Source: HGM04593 sp045636125 (lineage in GTDB: Bacteria > Bacteroidota > Bacteroidia > Bacteroidales > Bacteroidaceae). From it: 64,000 nt of DNA. The stretch is taken from positions 92,830-156,829 of the forward strand of contig JAZTWX010000017.1 of assembly GCA_045636125.1 (NCBI GenBank), given 5' to 3'. The position numbers and the translations under genes were made by a program. Of the stretch, positions 9,524 through 18,284 are shown piece by piece. The notes below the pieces were generated by a model. That model was not told where the DNA came from and made no database searches. It saw nothing but the letters and a program-made list of their open reading frames with translations. The first letter of the stretch is position 1, and the number at the start of each line of letters is the position of its first letter.

Positions 9524-10318
9524 TTACACGGCTACCACGCCCTTGATGTGTGGGTGAGCATCGTAGTCCTCCAGCGAAAAGTCTTCGAACTTAAAGCCAA
9601 AAATGTCCTTTACATCGGGGTTTATTACCATTCTGGGGAGTTTCTTGGGCTCGCGTGTGAGCTGCAATTTTACCTGCTCTATGTGGTTGAGGTATATGTG
9701 CGCGTCGCCCAGCGTGTGTATGAAATCTCCGGGTTTGAGGCCTGTTACCTGTGCCATCATAAGCAGCAGCAGGGAGTACGATGCAATGTTGAAGGGTACG
9801 CCCAGGAAGCAGTCGGCGCTGCGCTGGTAGAGCTGCAGGCTCAAGCGGCCGTCGGCAACGTAGAACTGGAACATTGCGTGGCAGGGGGGCAGGTTCATAT
9901 TTTTTATGTCGGCAACGTTCCAGGCGTTCACTATTATGCGTCGCGAGTCGGGGTTGTTCTTCAGCGTCTCCACAACCTCTTTAATCTGGTCGTAATATTC
10001 GCCGTTATATCCCGGCCACGAACGCCATTGGTAACCGTAAATATGTCCTAAATCGCCCTTTTCATCGGCCCATTCATTCCATATTCTCACTCCGTTGTCC
10101 TGCAGGTATTTCACATTTGTGTCGCCATTGAGGAACCACAGGAGTTCGTGGATAATTGACTTCAGGTGCAGCTTCTTTGTGGTGAGGCAGGGGAAACCCT
10201 CCTCGAGGTTGAAACGCATCTGGTGGCCGAACACGCTGATGGTGCCGGTTCCTGTGCGGTCGTCTTTTTTTGTGCCCTCGGTGAGAATTCTGTCGAGGAG
10301 CTCTAGGTATTGTTTCAT
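9524..10318 (-). CDS. thyA: Thymidylate synthase
   Basis: Makes dTMP from dUMP using methylenetetrahydrofolate, releasing dihydrofolate. The protein has 264 residues, the same as E. coli ThyA, and the nucleophile is Cys146 in NLPPCHAMFQFYV. Other family blocks are DDRTGTGT near the N-terminus, the dUMP-binding DSRRIIVNAWN, and GDAHIYLNH. It is the first gene of a thyA-folA pair. The ATG at 10318 starts MKQYLELLDRIL, as in other family members. Confidence 0.97.
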   Translation of the reverse strand: MKQYLELLDRILTEGTKKDDRTGTGTISVFGHQMRFNLEEGFPCLTTKKLHLKSIIHELLWFLNGDTNVKYLQDNGVRIWNEWADEKGDLGHIYGYQWRSWPGYNGEYYDQIKEVVETLKNNPDSRRIIVNAWNVADIKNMNLPPCHAMFQFYVADGRLSLQLYQRSADCFLGVPFNIASYSLLLLMMAQVTGLKPGDFIHTLGDAHIYLNHIEQVKLQLTREPKKLPRMVINPDVKDIFGFKFEDFSLEDYDAHPHIKGVVAV

Positions 10319-10344
10319 AGGGATAGAATTTTCGTCTTACTCCG

Positions 10345-10375
10345 CGAAGATACAATTTATTTTTCTACAATGAAA
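10345..10375 (-). promoter_or_regulatory. Weak candidate promoter for thyA-folA
   Basis: TATCTTCG (10352-10345, minus strand) differs by one base from TAnnTTTG. A TTTC (10375-10372) lies 19 bases upstream in the -33 position. Both boxes are imperfect. Confidence 0.3.
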
Positions 10376-10519
10376 TTTTGCGGGCTCATAATGCGGGCAA
10401 AAGTGGCTTTTAATTCGCAGAGGGAGTTGAGGCGGGGCTGATTGTTCTCAAAATGTAGGCTTGTTGCCGCGCGCCTGTTTTATTGCCGCAAAATATTTTA
10501 TATTTTGTTTATTTGTGCA

Positions 10520-10527
10520 TATCTTTG
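10520..10527 (+). promoter_or_regulatory. -7 promoter box for the rRNA methyltransferase operon
   Basis: TATCTTTG matches TAnnTTTG exactly, 24 bases before the ATG at 10552. No good -33 box was found at the standard distance. The box lies downstream of the in-frame ATG at 10483, which argues that the gene starts at 10552. Confidence 0.45.
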
Positions 10528-10551
10528 CAAAGATACTGCGATAATGTGCAA

Positions 10552-11904
10552 ATGAAACTCAACGATAATTTCAAGGCTCGTGCAAAGGCTCTTTTTGGTG
10601 AAGAGCGTTACGAGCGTTTCGAAAAGGCTCTTGGCGAGGAGCCCGTTACTAGTGTGCGCCTTAATGGCCGCAAGCCTTTTGCCGCTCTTTGCGGAGAGCC
10701 TGTGGGCTGGGCCGCTGAAGGGCTCTATCTGCACAATCGCCCGGTGTTTACTGCCGACCCTCTTTTTCACGCCGGCTGTTATTATGTTCAGGAGGCATCT
10801 TCGATGTTTCTTGGGCAGGTTATAAAGCAGTTTGTGAGTGAGCCGGTGCGTGCGCTCGACCTTTGCGCTGCCCCCGGTGGCAAGAGCACACATCTTTTGC
10901 AGTCGTTGCCTGCGGGCAGCCTGCTTGTGTCGAACGAGCCTGTGCCCCTCCGTGCGCAGATTCTTGCCGAAAATGTGATTAAATGGGGCGTGCCCGCTAC
11001 CGTGGTTACAAAGAACGAGCCGGCCGACTTTTCTCCCTTCCGCAATTTCTTCGACCTTGTGGTGGTCGACGCGCCCTGTTCGGGCGAGGGTATGTTCCGC
11101 AAGGACAGCTACGCGGTGGAGCAGTGGAACGAGTCGCTCGTGAAGCAGTGTGCCGCCCGTCAAAAAGATATTCTTTCCGATATATGGGGCTCTTTACGTC
11201 CCGGTGGCCTGCTTGTGTACAGCACCTGCACCTTTAATGCCGAAGAGGACGAGGAGTGTGTTGAATGGATAGCTGCCGAGCTTGGTGCCGAGCCGCTTGC
11301 AGTGGCTGTAGACGACGGTTGGGGTATTACAGGCCCGCTTGTGGGCAATAACCCCGTGTATCGTTTCATCCCCGGTTACACCCGTGGCGAGGGTTTTTTT
11401 CTTGCCGTGCTGCGCAAAAACGGCAGCGAGAGTAGTGCGCAGCCCCGTGCGGCGCGTGTGCAGCCAGCTCCTGCAAAAGTGAAAAAAGAGGTCGAAGGGT
11501 GGCTTAAAAACCCTTCGGCATACGATTTTATAGCCGACGGCGAAAATATTGTGGCTCTTCCCCGCGAGCACGCGGCTGCAATAACAGCCCTTTGTGCCAA
11601 AATGCGTGTGTTGCACGCAGCATTGCCGGTGGCCACAGTGAAGAACAACAAGCTGATACCGCGCCACGAGCTTGCAATGAGCAACGAACTCAACCCACAG
11701 GCGTTCAACTGCGTGGAATTGCCGTGCGAGCAGGCTCTTGCCTATCTTCATCGCGAGGCACTTTCTCTGCCCGATGCCCCTGTGGGCTATCTGTTGCTCA
11801 CATACAACGGCGCCCCTCTGGGCTTTGTGAAGAATCTTGGCAACCGCGCCAACAATCTCTACCCTGCCGAGTGGAGAATAAGAAAAAATCCTATGGAATT
11901 ATAA
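10552..11904 (+). CDS. NOL1/NOP2/Sun-family rRNA cytosine-C5 methyltransferase (RsmF-like)
   Basis: A 450-residue S-adenosylmethionine enzyme expected to make 5-methylcytosine in 16S rRNA. The SAM-binding motif is LDLCAAPGGKSTHLL. The two cysteines typical of RNA m5C methyltransferases are both present: Cys176 in DAPCSGEGMFRKD and Cys226 in YSTCTFNAEEDEE. The C-terminal third (about 320-450) resembles the RNA-binding, PUA-like extension of RsmF. I chose the ATG at 10552 (MKLNDNFKARAK), because the longer frame would begin upstream of the -7 box and add residues unlike the family. First gene of a five-gene run; dsbD follows after 14 bases. RsmF is more likely than RsmB because of the C-terminal extension, but the exact target base is inferred. 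Confidence 0.85.
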   Translation: MKLNDNFKARAKALFGEERYERFEKALGEEPVTSVRLNGRKPFAALCGEPVGWAAEGLYLHNRPVFTADPLFHAGCYYVQEASSMFLGQVIKQFVSEPVRALDLCAAPGGKSTHLLQSLPAGSLLVSNEPVPLRAQILAENVIKWGVPATVVTKNEPADFSPFRNFFDLVVVDAPCSGEGMFRKDSYAVEQWNESLVKQCAARQKDILSDIWGSLRPGGLLVYSTCTFNAEEDEECVEWIAAELGAEPLAVAVDDGWGITGPLVGNNPVYRFIPGYTRGEGFFLAVLRKNGSESSAQPRAARVQPAPAKVKKEVEGWLKNPSAYDFIADGENIVALPREHAAAITALCAKMRVLHAALPVATVKNNKLIPRHELAMSNELNPQAFNCVELPCEQALAYLHREALSLPDAPVGYLLLTYNGAPLGFVKNLGNRANNLYPAEWRIRKNPMEL

Positions 11905-11918
11905 AAAACGCGTTATAT

Positions 11919-13895
11919 ATGAAGAAATTACTTTTTTATTTCTTGTTTGTGGCCGTAGCCCAGTGCACGTTTGCCCAGATGTTCAACCCGGTGGAGGTGG
12001 AGCATAAAGTGGTGGTAAACGGTGATGAAGCGACACTTGTGCTCGATGCTTATATTGCCGACGGCTGGCATATGTATTCTACCGATATGCCTGCGGGTGG
12101 CCCGGTGGCTGCAAGCATCACTTTCGAAAATGTTACGGGCGCAACTCCCGTGGGCGCGCTCACTCCCGGCAGCGGTGTCATTGAAAAGGACGATGCGACC
12201 TTCGGGATGCGTGTGAAATATTTCGAAAAAGAGGCCACTTTCACACAAAAGATAAAATTGAGCGGCGGGAAATATCGCTTGCAGGGATATTTTGAGTATG
12301 CAGCCTGCAACGACGAGAACTGCACCCCTCCCACAGCCTACGACTTTGACATTGCCGGCGAGGCTGCTTCAAAGGCTGCCTCAGCGGCAAAAGTGGAGCC
12401 GGCGCCGGCCGTTGAGGCTCCCGCAAAAGCAGAGACCGCTGTTGCAAGCAACCCATTCGACAAATTGTGGACTCCCGTGGTCGATAAGCTCGCTGCGTTC
12501 CAGAATAGCGGAACAACCGCATCGCGCTCGCTGTGGCTTACATTTATCCTGGGCTTCGGCGGTGGTCTTCTGGCGCTACTCACCCCCTGCGTGTGGCCCA
12601 TTATTCCCATGACCGTGAGTTTCTTTCTTAAACGCTCGAAAAGCCGTAAGAAAGCGATAAGCGAGGCGGCTTTCTACGGTATCTCAATTGTGATAATCTA
12701 CCTTGTGCTGGGCCTTGTGGTTACAGCTCTGTTCGGTGCGAGTGCGCTCAATGCGTTGTCCACAAATGCAGTGTTCAACATATTCTTCTGCGCCCTTCTG
12801 CTCCTTTTCGGTGCATCGTTCTTGGGTGGTTTTGAACTTACGCTCCCCTCGTCGTGGACAAACAAGGTCGACGAGAAGGCCGGCAACACAACCGGTCTAT
12901 TGAGCATATTCCTTATGGCTTTCACTCTCACGCTTGTCTCTTTCTCCTGCACAGGTCCCATTATCGGCTTTCTGCTTGTGGAGGTGTCGGTAACAGGCTC
13001 GCTCTTTGGCCCTGCGGTGGGAATGCTTGGTTTTGCGCTTGCGCTCGCTTTGCCGTTCACAATATTTGCCCTCTTTCCCACGCTGCTCAAACAGGCTCCT
13101 CGCTCGGGTGGCTGGATGAACACTGTGAAGGTGGTGCTTGGCTTTGTGGAGATTGCTTTTGCACTGAAATTCTTCTCGGTTGCCGACCTTGCCTACGGCT
13201 GGCGTCTGCTCGACCGCGAAACTTTCCTTGCAATATGGATTGTGCTCTTTGCATTGCTCGGTCTCTATCTGTTGAATATAATACGTTTCCCGCACGACGA
13301 CACCGAGGAGAAGACGACCTCTGTGCCTAAATTCTTCCTTGCACTTGCTTCGCTCGCATTTGCCGTGTATATGCTCCCCGGTTTGTGGGGCGCACCCTGC
13401 AAGGCTGTGAGCGCCTTTGCTCCCCCTATGTGGACACAAGATTTCAGCCTCTACGAAAACGAGGTTCATCCTGCAAGCGACAATTACGAAGAGGGAATGG
13501 CAATGGCGCGCCGCTTGGGCAAGCCTGCGTTGCTCGACTTTACCGGCTATGGTTGCGTGAATTGCCGCAATATGGAGTCGGCAGTGTGGAGTAACGGGCG
13601 TGTGGCCGAAATTCTGCGCGACGACTATGTGCTTATCTCACTCTTTGTCGACGACAAGACTCCGTTGCCCTCACCCATTGAGGTTGTGGAGCAGGGTGCT
13701 GTGAGAAAACTGCGCACAGTGGGTGACAAATGGAGCTATCTGCAACGTTACAAGTTCGGTGCAAACGCACAGCCTTTCTACGTACCGGTAGATGCCGACG
13801 GTAACCCCCTTGCAGGCTCATATTCATTTGACCTCGATGCCGATGCGTACATAAAATTCCTTGAAACGGCAAAGGCCAACTATAACAGCAAATAA
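11919..13895 (+). CDS. dsbD: Thiol:disulfide interchange protein DsbD
   Basis: A 658-residue inner-membrane reductant conduit that carries electrons from cytoplasmic thioredoxin to the periplasm. The order of parts is: signal peptide; N-terminal immunoglobulin-like DsbD-alpha domain with a Cys130/Cys135 pair (CNDENCTPP); about eight membrane segments containing Cys224 (TPCVWPIIP) and Cys344 (FSCTGPIIG); and a C-terminal thioredoxin domain with CVNC at 546-549. All six redox cysteines of the family are therefore present. The start is the ATG at 11919, which begins a clear signal peptide (MKKLLFYFLFVAVAQCTFAQ); a longer frame upstream overlaps the methyltransferase gene and is not used. GH3 follows after 50 bases. 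Confidence 0.93.
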   Translation: MKKLLFYFLFVAVAQCTFAQMFNPVEVEHKVVVNGDEATLVLDAYIADGWHMYSTDMPAGGPVAASITFENVTGATPVGALTPGSGVIEKDDATFGMRVKYFEKEATFTQKIKLSGGKYRLQGYFEYAACNDENCTPPTAYDFDIAGEAASKAASAAKVEPAPAVEAPAKAETAVASNPFDKLWTPVVDKLAAFQNSGTTASRSLWLTFILGFGGGLLALLTPCVWPIIPMTVSFFLKRSKSRKKAISEAAFYGISIVIIYLVLGLVVTALFGASALNALSTNAVFNIFFCALLLLFGASFLGGFELTLPSSWTNKVDEKAGNTTGLLSIFLMAFTLTLVSFSCTGPIIGFLLVEVSVTGSLFGPAVGMLGFALALALPFTIFALFPTLLKQAPRSGGWMNTVKVVLGFVEIAFALKFFSVADLAYGWRLLDRETFLAIWIVLFALLGLYLLNIIRFPHDDTEEKTTSVPKFFLALASLAFAVYMLPGLWGAPCKAVSAFAPPMWTQDFSLYENEVHPASDNYEEGMAMARRLGKPALLDFTGYGCVNCRNMESAVWSNGRVAEILRDDYVLISLFVDDKTPLPSPIEVVEQGAVRKLRTVGDKWSYLQRYKFGANAQPFYVPVDADGNPLAGSYSFDLDADAYIKFLETAKANYNSK

Positions 13896-13945
13896 CCAAA
13901 AACACTATAGAACCCCGGTTGCGGCTAAAAGCAACCAACAATATT

Positions 13946-15454
13946 ATGAACGAAACAACACTTGTAAGGTCGCTCCTTAATGGCAGAGTAAAAAAGATTG
14001 AAAAGTATGCCACAGAGGCTGAAAAGATACAGCGCGATGTGCTCAAAAGATTGATGAACACCGCCAGAAACACCGAGTGGGGCGTGAAACACAACTACTC
14101 GTCGTTGCAGAGCTACGAACAGTTCGCTGCAGCAGTGGATGTGCAGAACTACGAGACGCTCAAAGGTTACATCGACCGTATGCGTCACGGCGAAAAGGAT
14201 ATCCTGTGGAAAGGCGGCTGCAAGTGGTATGCAAAATCATCGGGTACTACAAACGACAAGAGCAAGTTCATTCCCGTAACCCCCGCGGGCCTGCAGAACG
14301 CCCACTACAAAGGTGGTATGGACGTTGTTGCGCTCTATCTGGCCAACAACCCACAGAGCCGTATGTTCAGCGGCCGTGGTCTCATCCTAGGTGGTAGCCA
14401 CGCTCCCAACTATAATCTCCCCGGCAGCCTTGTGGGCGACTTGAGCGCAATTCTCATTGAAAACTGCAACCCCTTGGTGAATATGGTGCGTGTGCCTCAT
14501 AAGTCGATAGCCCTGTTGAGCGACTTCGAGGAGAAGATGGAAAAGATTGCCCGCGCTACGTTCAACAAGAATGTGACCAATCTCTCGGGTGTTCCCTCGT
14601 GGATGATGGCTGTTCTCAAACATATGCTCGAAGTTACAGGAAAGAGCAGTGTTGAGGAGCTGTGGCCCAACCTCGAGGTCTTCTTCCACGGTGGTGTTGC
14701 GTTCACGCCTTATCGCGAGCAATATCTTCAGCTCATACGTAAGCCCGATATGAAATATATGGAGACATATAACGCAAGCGAGGGCTTCTTCGGTATTCAG
14801 AACGACCCCACCGACTCGGCGATGATGCTTATGATTGACTACGATGTGTTCTACGAATTCATTCCCTTTGAGGATATTGATTCTCCCACTCCCCGTGTCC
14901 TTCCTTTGTGGGAAGTTGAGGTGGGCAAGAACTACGCAATGCTCATAAGCACCTCTTGCGGATTGTGGCGTTATATGATTGGCGACACAGTGCGTTTTAT
15001 GAGCAAAGACCCTTATAAAATTGTTATATCGGGACGTACAAAGCACTTTATAAATGCCTTTGGCGAGGAACTCATAGTGGACAACGCCGAAAAGGGCTTG
15101 AAGAAGGCTTGCGAGGAGACCGGCGCACAGGTGTCGGAGTACACAGCGGCTCCCGTCTTTATGGATGCCAACGCGCAGTGCCGCCACCAGTGGCTCATTG
15201 AGTTCTCTAAAGAGCCTGAGTCGTTGGAGCGTTTCGCCGAGATTCTCGACGCTACACTGCAGCAGATAAATTCCGACTACGAGGCGAAGCGTTACAAGAA
15301 TATCACCCTTCAGCCGCTCGAGATTGTGGCTGCCCGTCCCGGCCTTTTCAACGACTGGCTCAAAAGCAAAGGAAAGCTTGGTGGACAGCACAAGGTGCCC
15401 CGTTTGAGCAACAGCCGCCAGTATATAGAAGAAATGATGTTGTTAAACAAGTGA
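13946..15454 (+). CDS. GH3 auxin-responsive-promoter family protein (acyl-adenylate/amide-synthetase fold)
   Basis: A 502-residue member of the GH3 family, relatives of acyl-acid amido synthetases that in plants join hormones to amino acids through an acyl-adenylate. The adenylate-forming motif KSSGTTNDKSKFIP is present at about 97-110, and ETYNASEGFFG (near 270) and RYMIGDTVRF follow further along. The bacterial substrate is unknown. I start at ATG 13946; an in-frame TTG at 13919 falls in a small GGTTGC/GCAACC hairpin and is a poor start. It is followed after 4 bases by the Big_5 lipoprotein and then DUF3108, an arrangement suggesting an envelope-linked job. No signal peptide, so the protein is cytoplasmic. 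Confidence 0.85.
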   Translation: MNETTLVRSLLNGRVKKIEKYATEAEKIQRDVLKRLMNTARNTEWGVKHNYSSLQSYEQFAAAVDVQNYETLKGYIDRMRHGEKDILWKGGCKWYAKSSGTTNDKSKFIPVTPAGLQNAHYKGGMDVVALYLANNPQSRMFSGRGLILGGSHAPNYNLPGSLVGDLSAILIENCNPLVNMVRVPHKSIALLSDFEEKMEKIARATFNKNVTNLSGVPSWMMAVLKHMLEVTGKSSVEELWPNLEVFFHGGVAFTPYREQYLQLIRKPDMKYMETYNASEGFFGIQNDPTDSAMMLMIDYDVFYEFIPFEDIDSPTPRVLPLWEVEVGKNYAMLISTSCGLWRYMIGDTVRFMSKDPYKIVISGRTKHFINAFGEELIVDNAEKGLKKACEETGAQVSEYTAAPVFMDANAQCRHQWLIEFSKEPESLERFAEILDATLQQINSDYEAKRYKNITLQPLEIVAARPGLFNDWLKSKGKLGGQHKVPRLSNSRQYIEEMMLLNK

Positions 15455-15458
15455 TAAG

Positions 15459-17375
15459 ATGCGTGTAAAAGATATATTGTTCCCCCTCTCGGTAGCTGTG
15501 CTGTTGGCTGCTTGCGCAAGTATAGGCCGCCCCGACGGTGGCCCTTACGACGAGGAACCCCCGGTATTCGTGGGCTCTTCTCCGGCAGCGAACGCCATTA
15601 ATGTTACCGACAACCGTGTGGTGCTTGAGTTTGACGAGAACATCCGCCTCGAAAATGCTTTTGAAAAGGTTGTGATATCGCCCCCGCAGATAGAGCAGCC
15701 GCAAATTAAATACAGCGGCAAGAAGATAACCGTGCAGCTCGAGGACAGCCTCATCCCTAACACCACCTATTCGATAGATTTCAACGATGCGGTGGTCGAC
15801 AACAACGAGGGTAACCCTCTCGAGAATTTTGCGTTTGTCTTTTCAACAGGCAACAGTGTCGACACGCTGGGTGTGTCGGGCACGGTGTTGAACGCAGCCG
15901 ACCTTGAGCCCATAAAGGGAATAATGGTGGGCTTGCACAAGGCGGGCGACAAGGAGGCCTTTACAAAAAGAGCATTTGAGCGCGTTGCACGCACCGACAG
16001 CCGCGGCCGCTTCACCATTAAAGGTATTGCTCCCGGCGAGTATAGCATTTATGCACTCTCCGACGCCAACGGCAACTATTTCTTCGACCAGAAGAGCGAG
16101 GCTGTAGCCTTTGCTGCAGCCACCGTGTCACCCGGTGCCGAGCGTCGTATGCGCAACGACACCATCTGGCGCGACAGCATCACAGTAGATACCGTGCGTG
16201 TGGTGGAGTACACCCACTATTACCCCGATGATATTGTGCTGCGTGCCTTCAAGGAGGATTTCTATATGCAGTATCTTGTAAAGTCGCCGCGTGTGGAGCA
16301 TAGTAATTTCACGCTCTATTTCTCGGCTCCTGCAACCTCTCTTCCCAAGTTCGAGGGTCTTAACTTCGATGCCGACGGTGCCTATGTGTGCGAAGCTAAC
16401 GCTACAATGGACACTTTGCGCTATTGGTTCAAGGATGTTGCCGTGTATAGCAAGGACACGCTCGAGGTAGCGGTAACATATAACGTCCCCGACTCGGCAG
16501 GCGTTCCCACTGCACGCACCGACACGCTCTTCCTCTCACCCAAAAAGCGTTGGGCAAAGATAAGTGAGGAGGAAAAAGAGAAACTTGCAAAGGAGGAAAA
16601 GGCCTTCCTTAAACGCGAGAAGAAAAAAGAGGGTTACGACGAGAATAATCCACCGCAATATATTCCTCCCACCAAAAAGTTGCGCATAAATTCCACCGCA
16701 AGTTCAATGATGGATGTGAACAAGGACTTGAAAATCTTCTTCAATGAGCCTCTTGTGCAGGCCGACGGCTCTTACGTTCACCTCTCTCGCGTGGAGCAGG
16801 ATACTCTGTTCTTCCCCATACCCTTTGTAATGGAGCAGACAAAGCTGCGCGAGTATGTGGTTTATGCCGAATGGCGTCCGGGTGAGAAATATTATCTCAC
16901 AATAGACTCGGCAGCCTTCAAGGGCTTCTACGGCGGGGTGTCGGAAAAATATGAGCAGCTTATGGAGTACCGTCCTCTTGATGACTACGCAGTGCTCTAC
17001 CTTAATATCTCCGGCACGGGCGATAATGCAGTCGTGGAGCTTCTCGATTCAAACGGCTCGCTTGCAGCAAGTGAGCGCACTCAGGGTGGCAGCTGTGCTT
17101 TCTATTTTATAAAGCCCGGCAAATACTCGTTGCGTCTCTTTATGGATGCAAACAAGAATGGAAAGTGGGACACCGGTTCTTATGCCGATGGACTGCAGCC
17201 CGAAGAGCTCTATTATTATCCCCAGTTGCTCAATCTGCGCGCTCTTTTCGAGTATCAGCTCGACGATTGGAATATTGCGCTGCCGCTCGACAAGCAGAAA
17301 CCTTTGGAGATAACAAAGCAGAAGCCCGAAGAGAAGAAGAGAAAAACGAACCGCAACGCAACACGAAAATTCTAG
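15459..17375 (+). CDS. Lipoprotein with N-terminal Ig-like (Big_5/SbsA-type) domain
   Basis: A 638-residue predicted lipoprotein: the signal peptide ends LLAAC with Cys19. Residues about 30-130 (PPVFVGSSPA...VLEFDENI...NTTYSIDFNDAVVDNN) have the look of a Big_5 bacterial Ig-like domain. A carboxypeptidase-regulatory-like segment follows (VSGTVLNAADLEPIKG). Near 360-410 there is a highly charged Glu/Lys stretch (EEEKEKLAKEEKAF) that may be a helical linker. The rest has no domain I recognise. It starts 4 bases after the GH3 stop and ends 6 bases before DUF3108, so it is translationally close to both. Function unknown; a periplasmic or outer-membrane structural role is a guess. Confidence 0.75.
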   Translation: MRVKDILFPLSVAVLLAACASIGRPDGGPYDEEPPVFVGSSPAANAINVTDNRVVLEFDENIRLENAFEKVVISPPQIEQPQIKYSGKKITVQLEDSLIPNTTYSIDFNDAVVDNNEGNPLENFAFVFSTGNSVDTLGVSGTVLNAADLEPIKGIMVGLHKAGDKEAFTKRAFERVARTDSRGRFTIKGIAPGEYSIYALSDANGNYFFDQKSEAVAFAAATVSPGAERRMRNDTIWRDSITVDTVRVVEYTHYYPDDIVLRAFKEDFYMQYLVKSPRVEHSNFTLYFSAPATSLPKFEGLNFDADGAYVCEANATMDTLRYWFKDVAVYSKDTLEVAVTYNVPDSAGVPTARTDTLFLSPKKRWAKISEEEKEKLAKEEKAFLKREKKKEGYDENNPPQYIPPTKKLRINSTASSMMDVNKDLKIFFNEPLVQADGSYVHLSRVEQDTLFFPIPFVMEQTKLREYVVYAEWRPGEKYYLTIDSAAFKGFYGGVSEKYEQLMEYRPLDDYAVLYLNISGTGDNAVVELLDSNGSLAASERTQGGSCAFYFIKPGKYSLRLFMDANKNGKWDTGSYADGLQPEELYYYPQLLNLRALFEYQLDDWNIALPLDKQKPLEITKQKPEEKKRKTNRNATRKF

Positions 17376-17381
17376 AAACCT

Positions 17382-18197
17382 ATGTTAAAGAGAATATTGC
17401 TGCTGGCGCTCTTTGCGGCTCTGCTGCAGCCGTTGGCGGCAACAAACATAAAAACGAAGCCTGCCTACAAGGCCGGCGAGACTCTTGAGTGTGTCTTTTA
17501 CTTCAACTGGAAATTCGTGTGGGTGAGAGCAGGTGGAGCAAGCCTTATAATACGCGACACCCTTTATAATGGGCAGAAAGCGCAGTATATGTCGTTGCTC
17601 AGTTCCACCAACGAGACTGCCGACGCTTTTCTGAAGATGCGCGACACCCTCACCACAATATTCACCCCGGGTGATGCACGCCCCCTTTATTACCGCAAGG
17701 TGACTGTACAGGGTAAACACAATTACCTCAACGAGGTGTGGTACAACTATCTTCCCGGTGGAGAAATTGCCGTGTCGCAGCATTACAAGCGCGACGGGCG
17801 CACCCCAGTCTTTGTGAGCGATACCTGTACCACAGCCGTTTATGATATGATGAGTATGCTCGCCTATGCACGCACATTCGACTTTTCGGGTTTTAAGCCC
17901 GGGCAGCGTATAAGCTATCCCATAGCAACAGGCCGCAAGATAGAAGAGCAGCGCCTTGTTTACCGTGGCAAGAAGAGGGTAAAGGCCAACGATGGTCTTG
18001 AATATAATTGCCTTGAAATATCTCTTGTAAAACTCAATGAGAAGGGCAAGGAAAAGAGTGTCATTAACTTTTTTATCACCGACGATGAAAATCACCTGCC
18101 TGTCCTGCTCGATCTTGCACTCAATTTCGGCTCGGCAAAGGCGCGCCTTTCGAAGCACGAGGGGTTGCTCCATCCGCTTATCCCGGCAAAAGAGTAA
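17382..18197 (+). CDS. DUF3108 domain-containing exported protein
   Basis: A 271-residue protein with a signal peptide (LLLALFAALLQPLAA) and a body that fits DUF3108: KPAYKAGETLECVFYFNWKF near the start and SYPIATGRKIEEQRLVYRG in the second half. The family is found in envelopes of Gram-negative bacteria, and its biochemical role is not established. It is the last gene of the operon starting at 10552 and is closed by a long palindrome. Its tight linkage to the Big_5 lipoprotein suggests that the two act together, which is inference. Confidence 0.8.
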   Translation: MLKRILLLALFAALLQPLAATNIKTKPAYKAGETLECVFYFNWKFVWVRAGGASLIIRDTLYNGQKAQYMSLLSSTNETADAFLKMRDTLTTIFTPGDARPLYYRKVTVQGKHNYLNEVWYNYLPGGEIAVSQHYKRDGRTPVFVSDTCTTAVYDMMSMLAYARTFDFSGFKPGQRISYPIATGRKIEEQRLVYRGKKRVKANDGLEYNCLEISLVKLNEKGKEKSVINFFITDDENHLPVLLDLALNFGSAKARLSKHEGLLHPLIPAKE

Positions 18198-18221
18198 CAG
18201 GGTTGTGCAAATTTTCCCCAG

Positions 18222-18268
18222 CAACAAAAAACAGGATGGCTCAGACTGAGCCATCCTGTTTTTTGTTG
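18222..18268. terminator. Bidirectional palindromic terminator between DUF3108 gene and thrA
   Basis: Perfect 23-bp arms (18222-18244 and 18246-18268) flank one base. The inner stem is GC-rich (aggatggctcag) and the outer arms supply an A-run on the left and a T-run on the right, so each strand reads as a stem followed by U residues. Confidence 0.85.
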
Positions 18269-18284
18269 TTATATACCTTTAATA

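Noticed and set aside
10483..10551. Upstream in-frame start for the rRNA methyltransferase
   Set aside because: It precedes the -7 box and adds residues not typical of the family; ATG 10552 is preferred.
11592..11918. A long N-terminal extension for DsbD
   Set aside because: It lies inside the methyltransferase gene in another frame. ATG 11919 starts a clear signal peptide.
13917..13936. GGTTGC/GCAACC hairpin just before the GH3 start as a regulatory element
   Set aside because: Only a 6-bp stem with an 8-base loop and no supporting context, so it may be chance.
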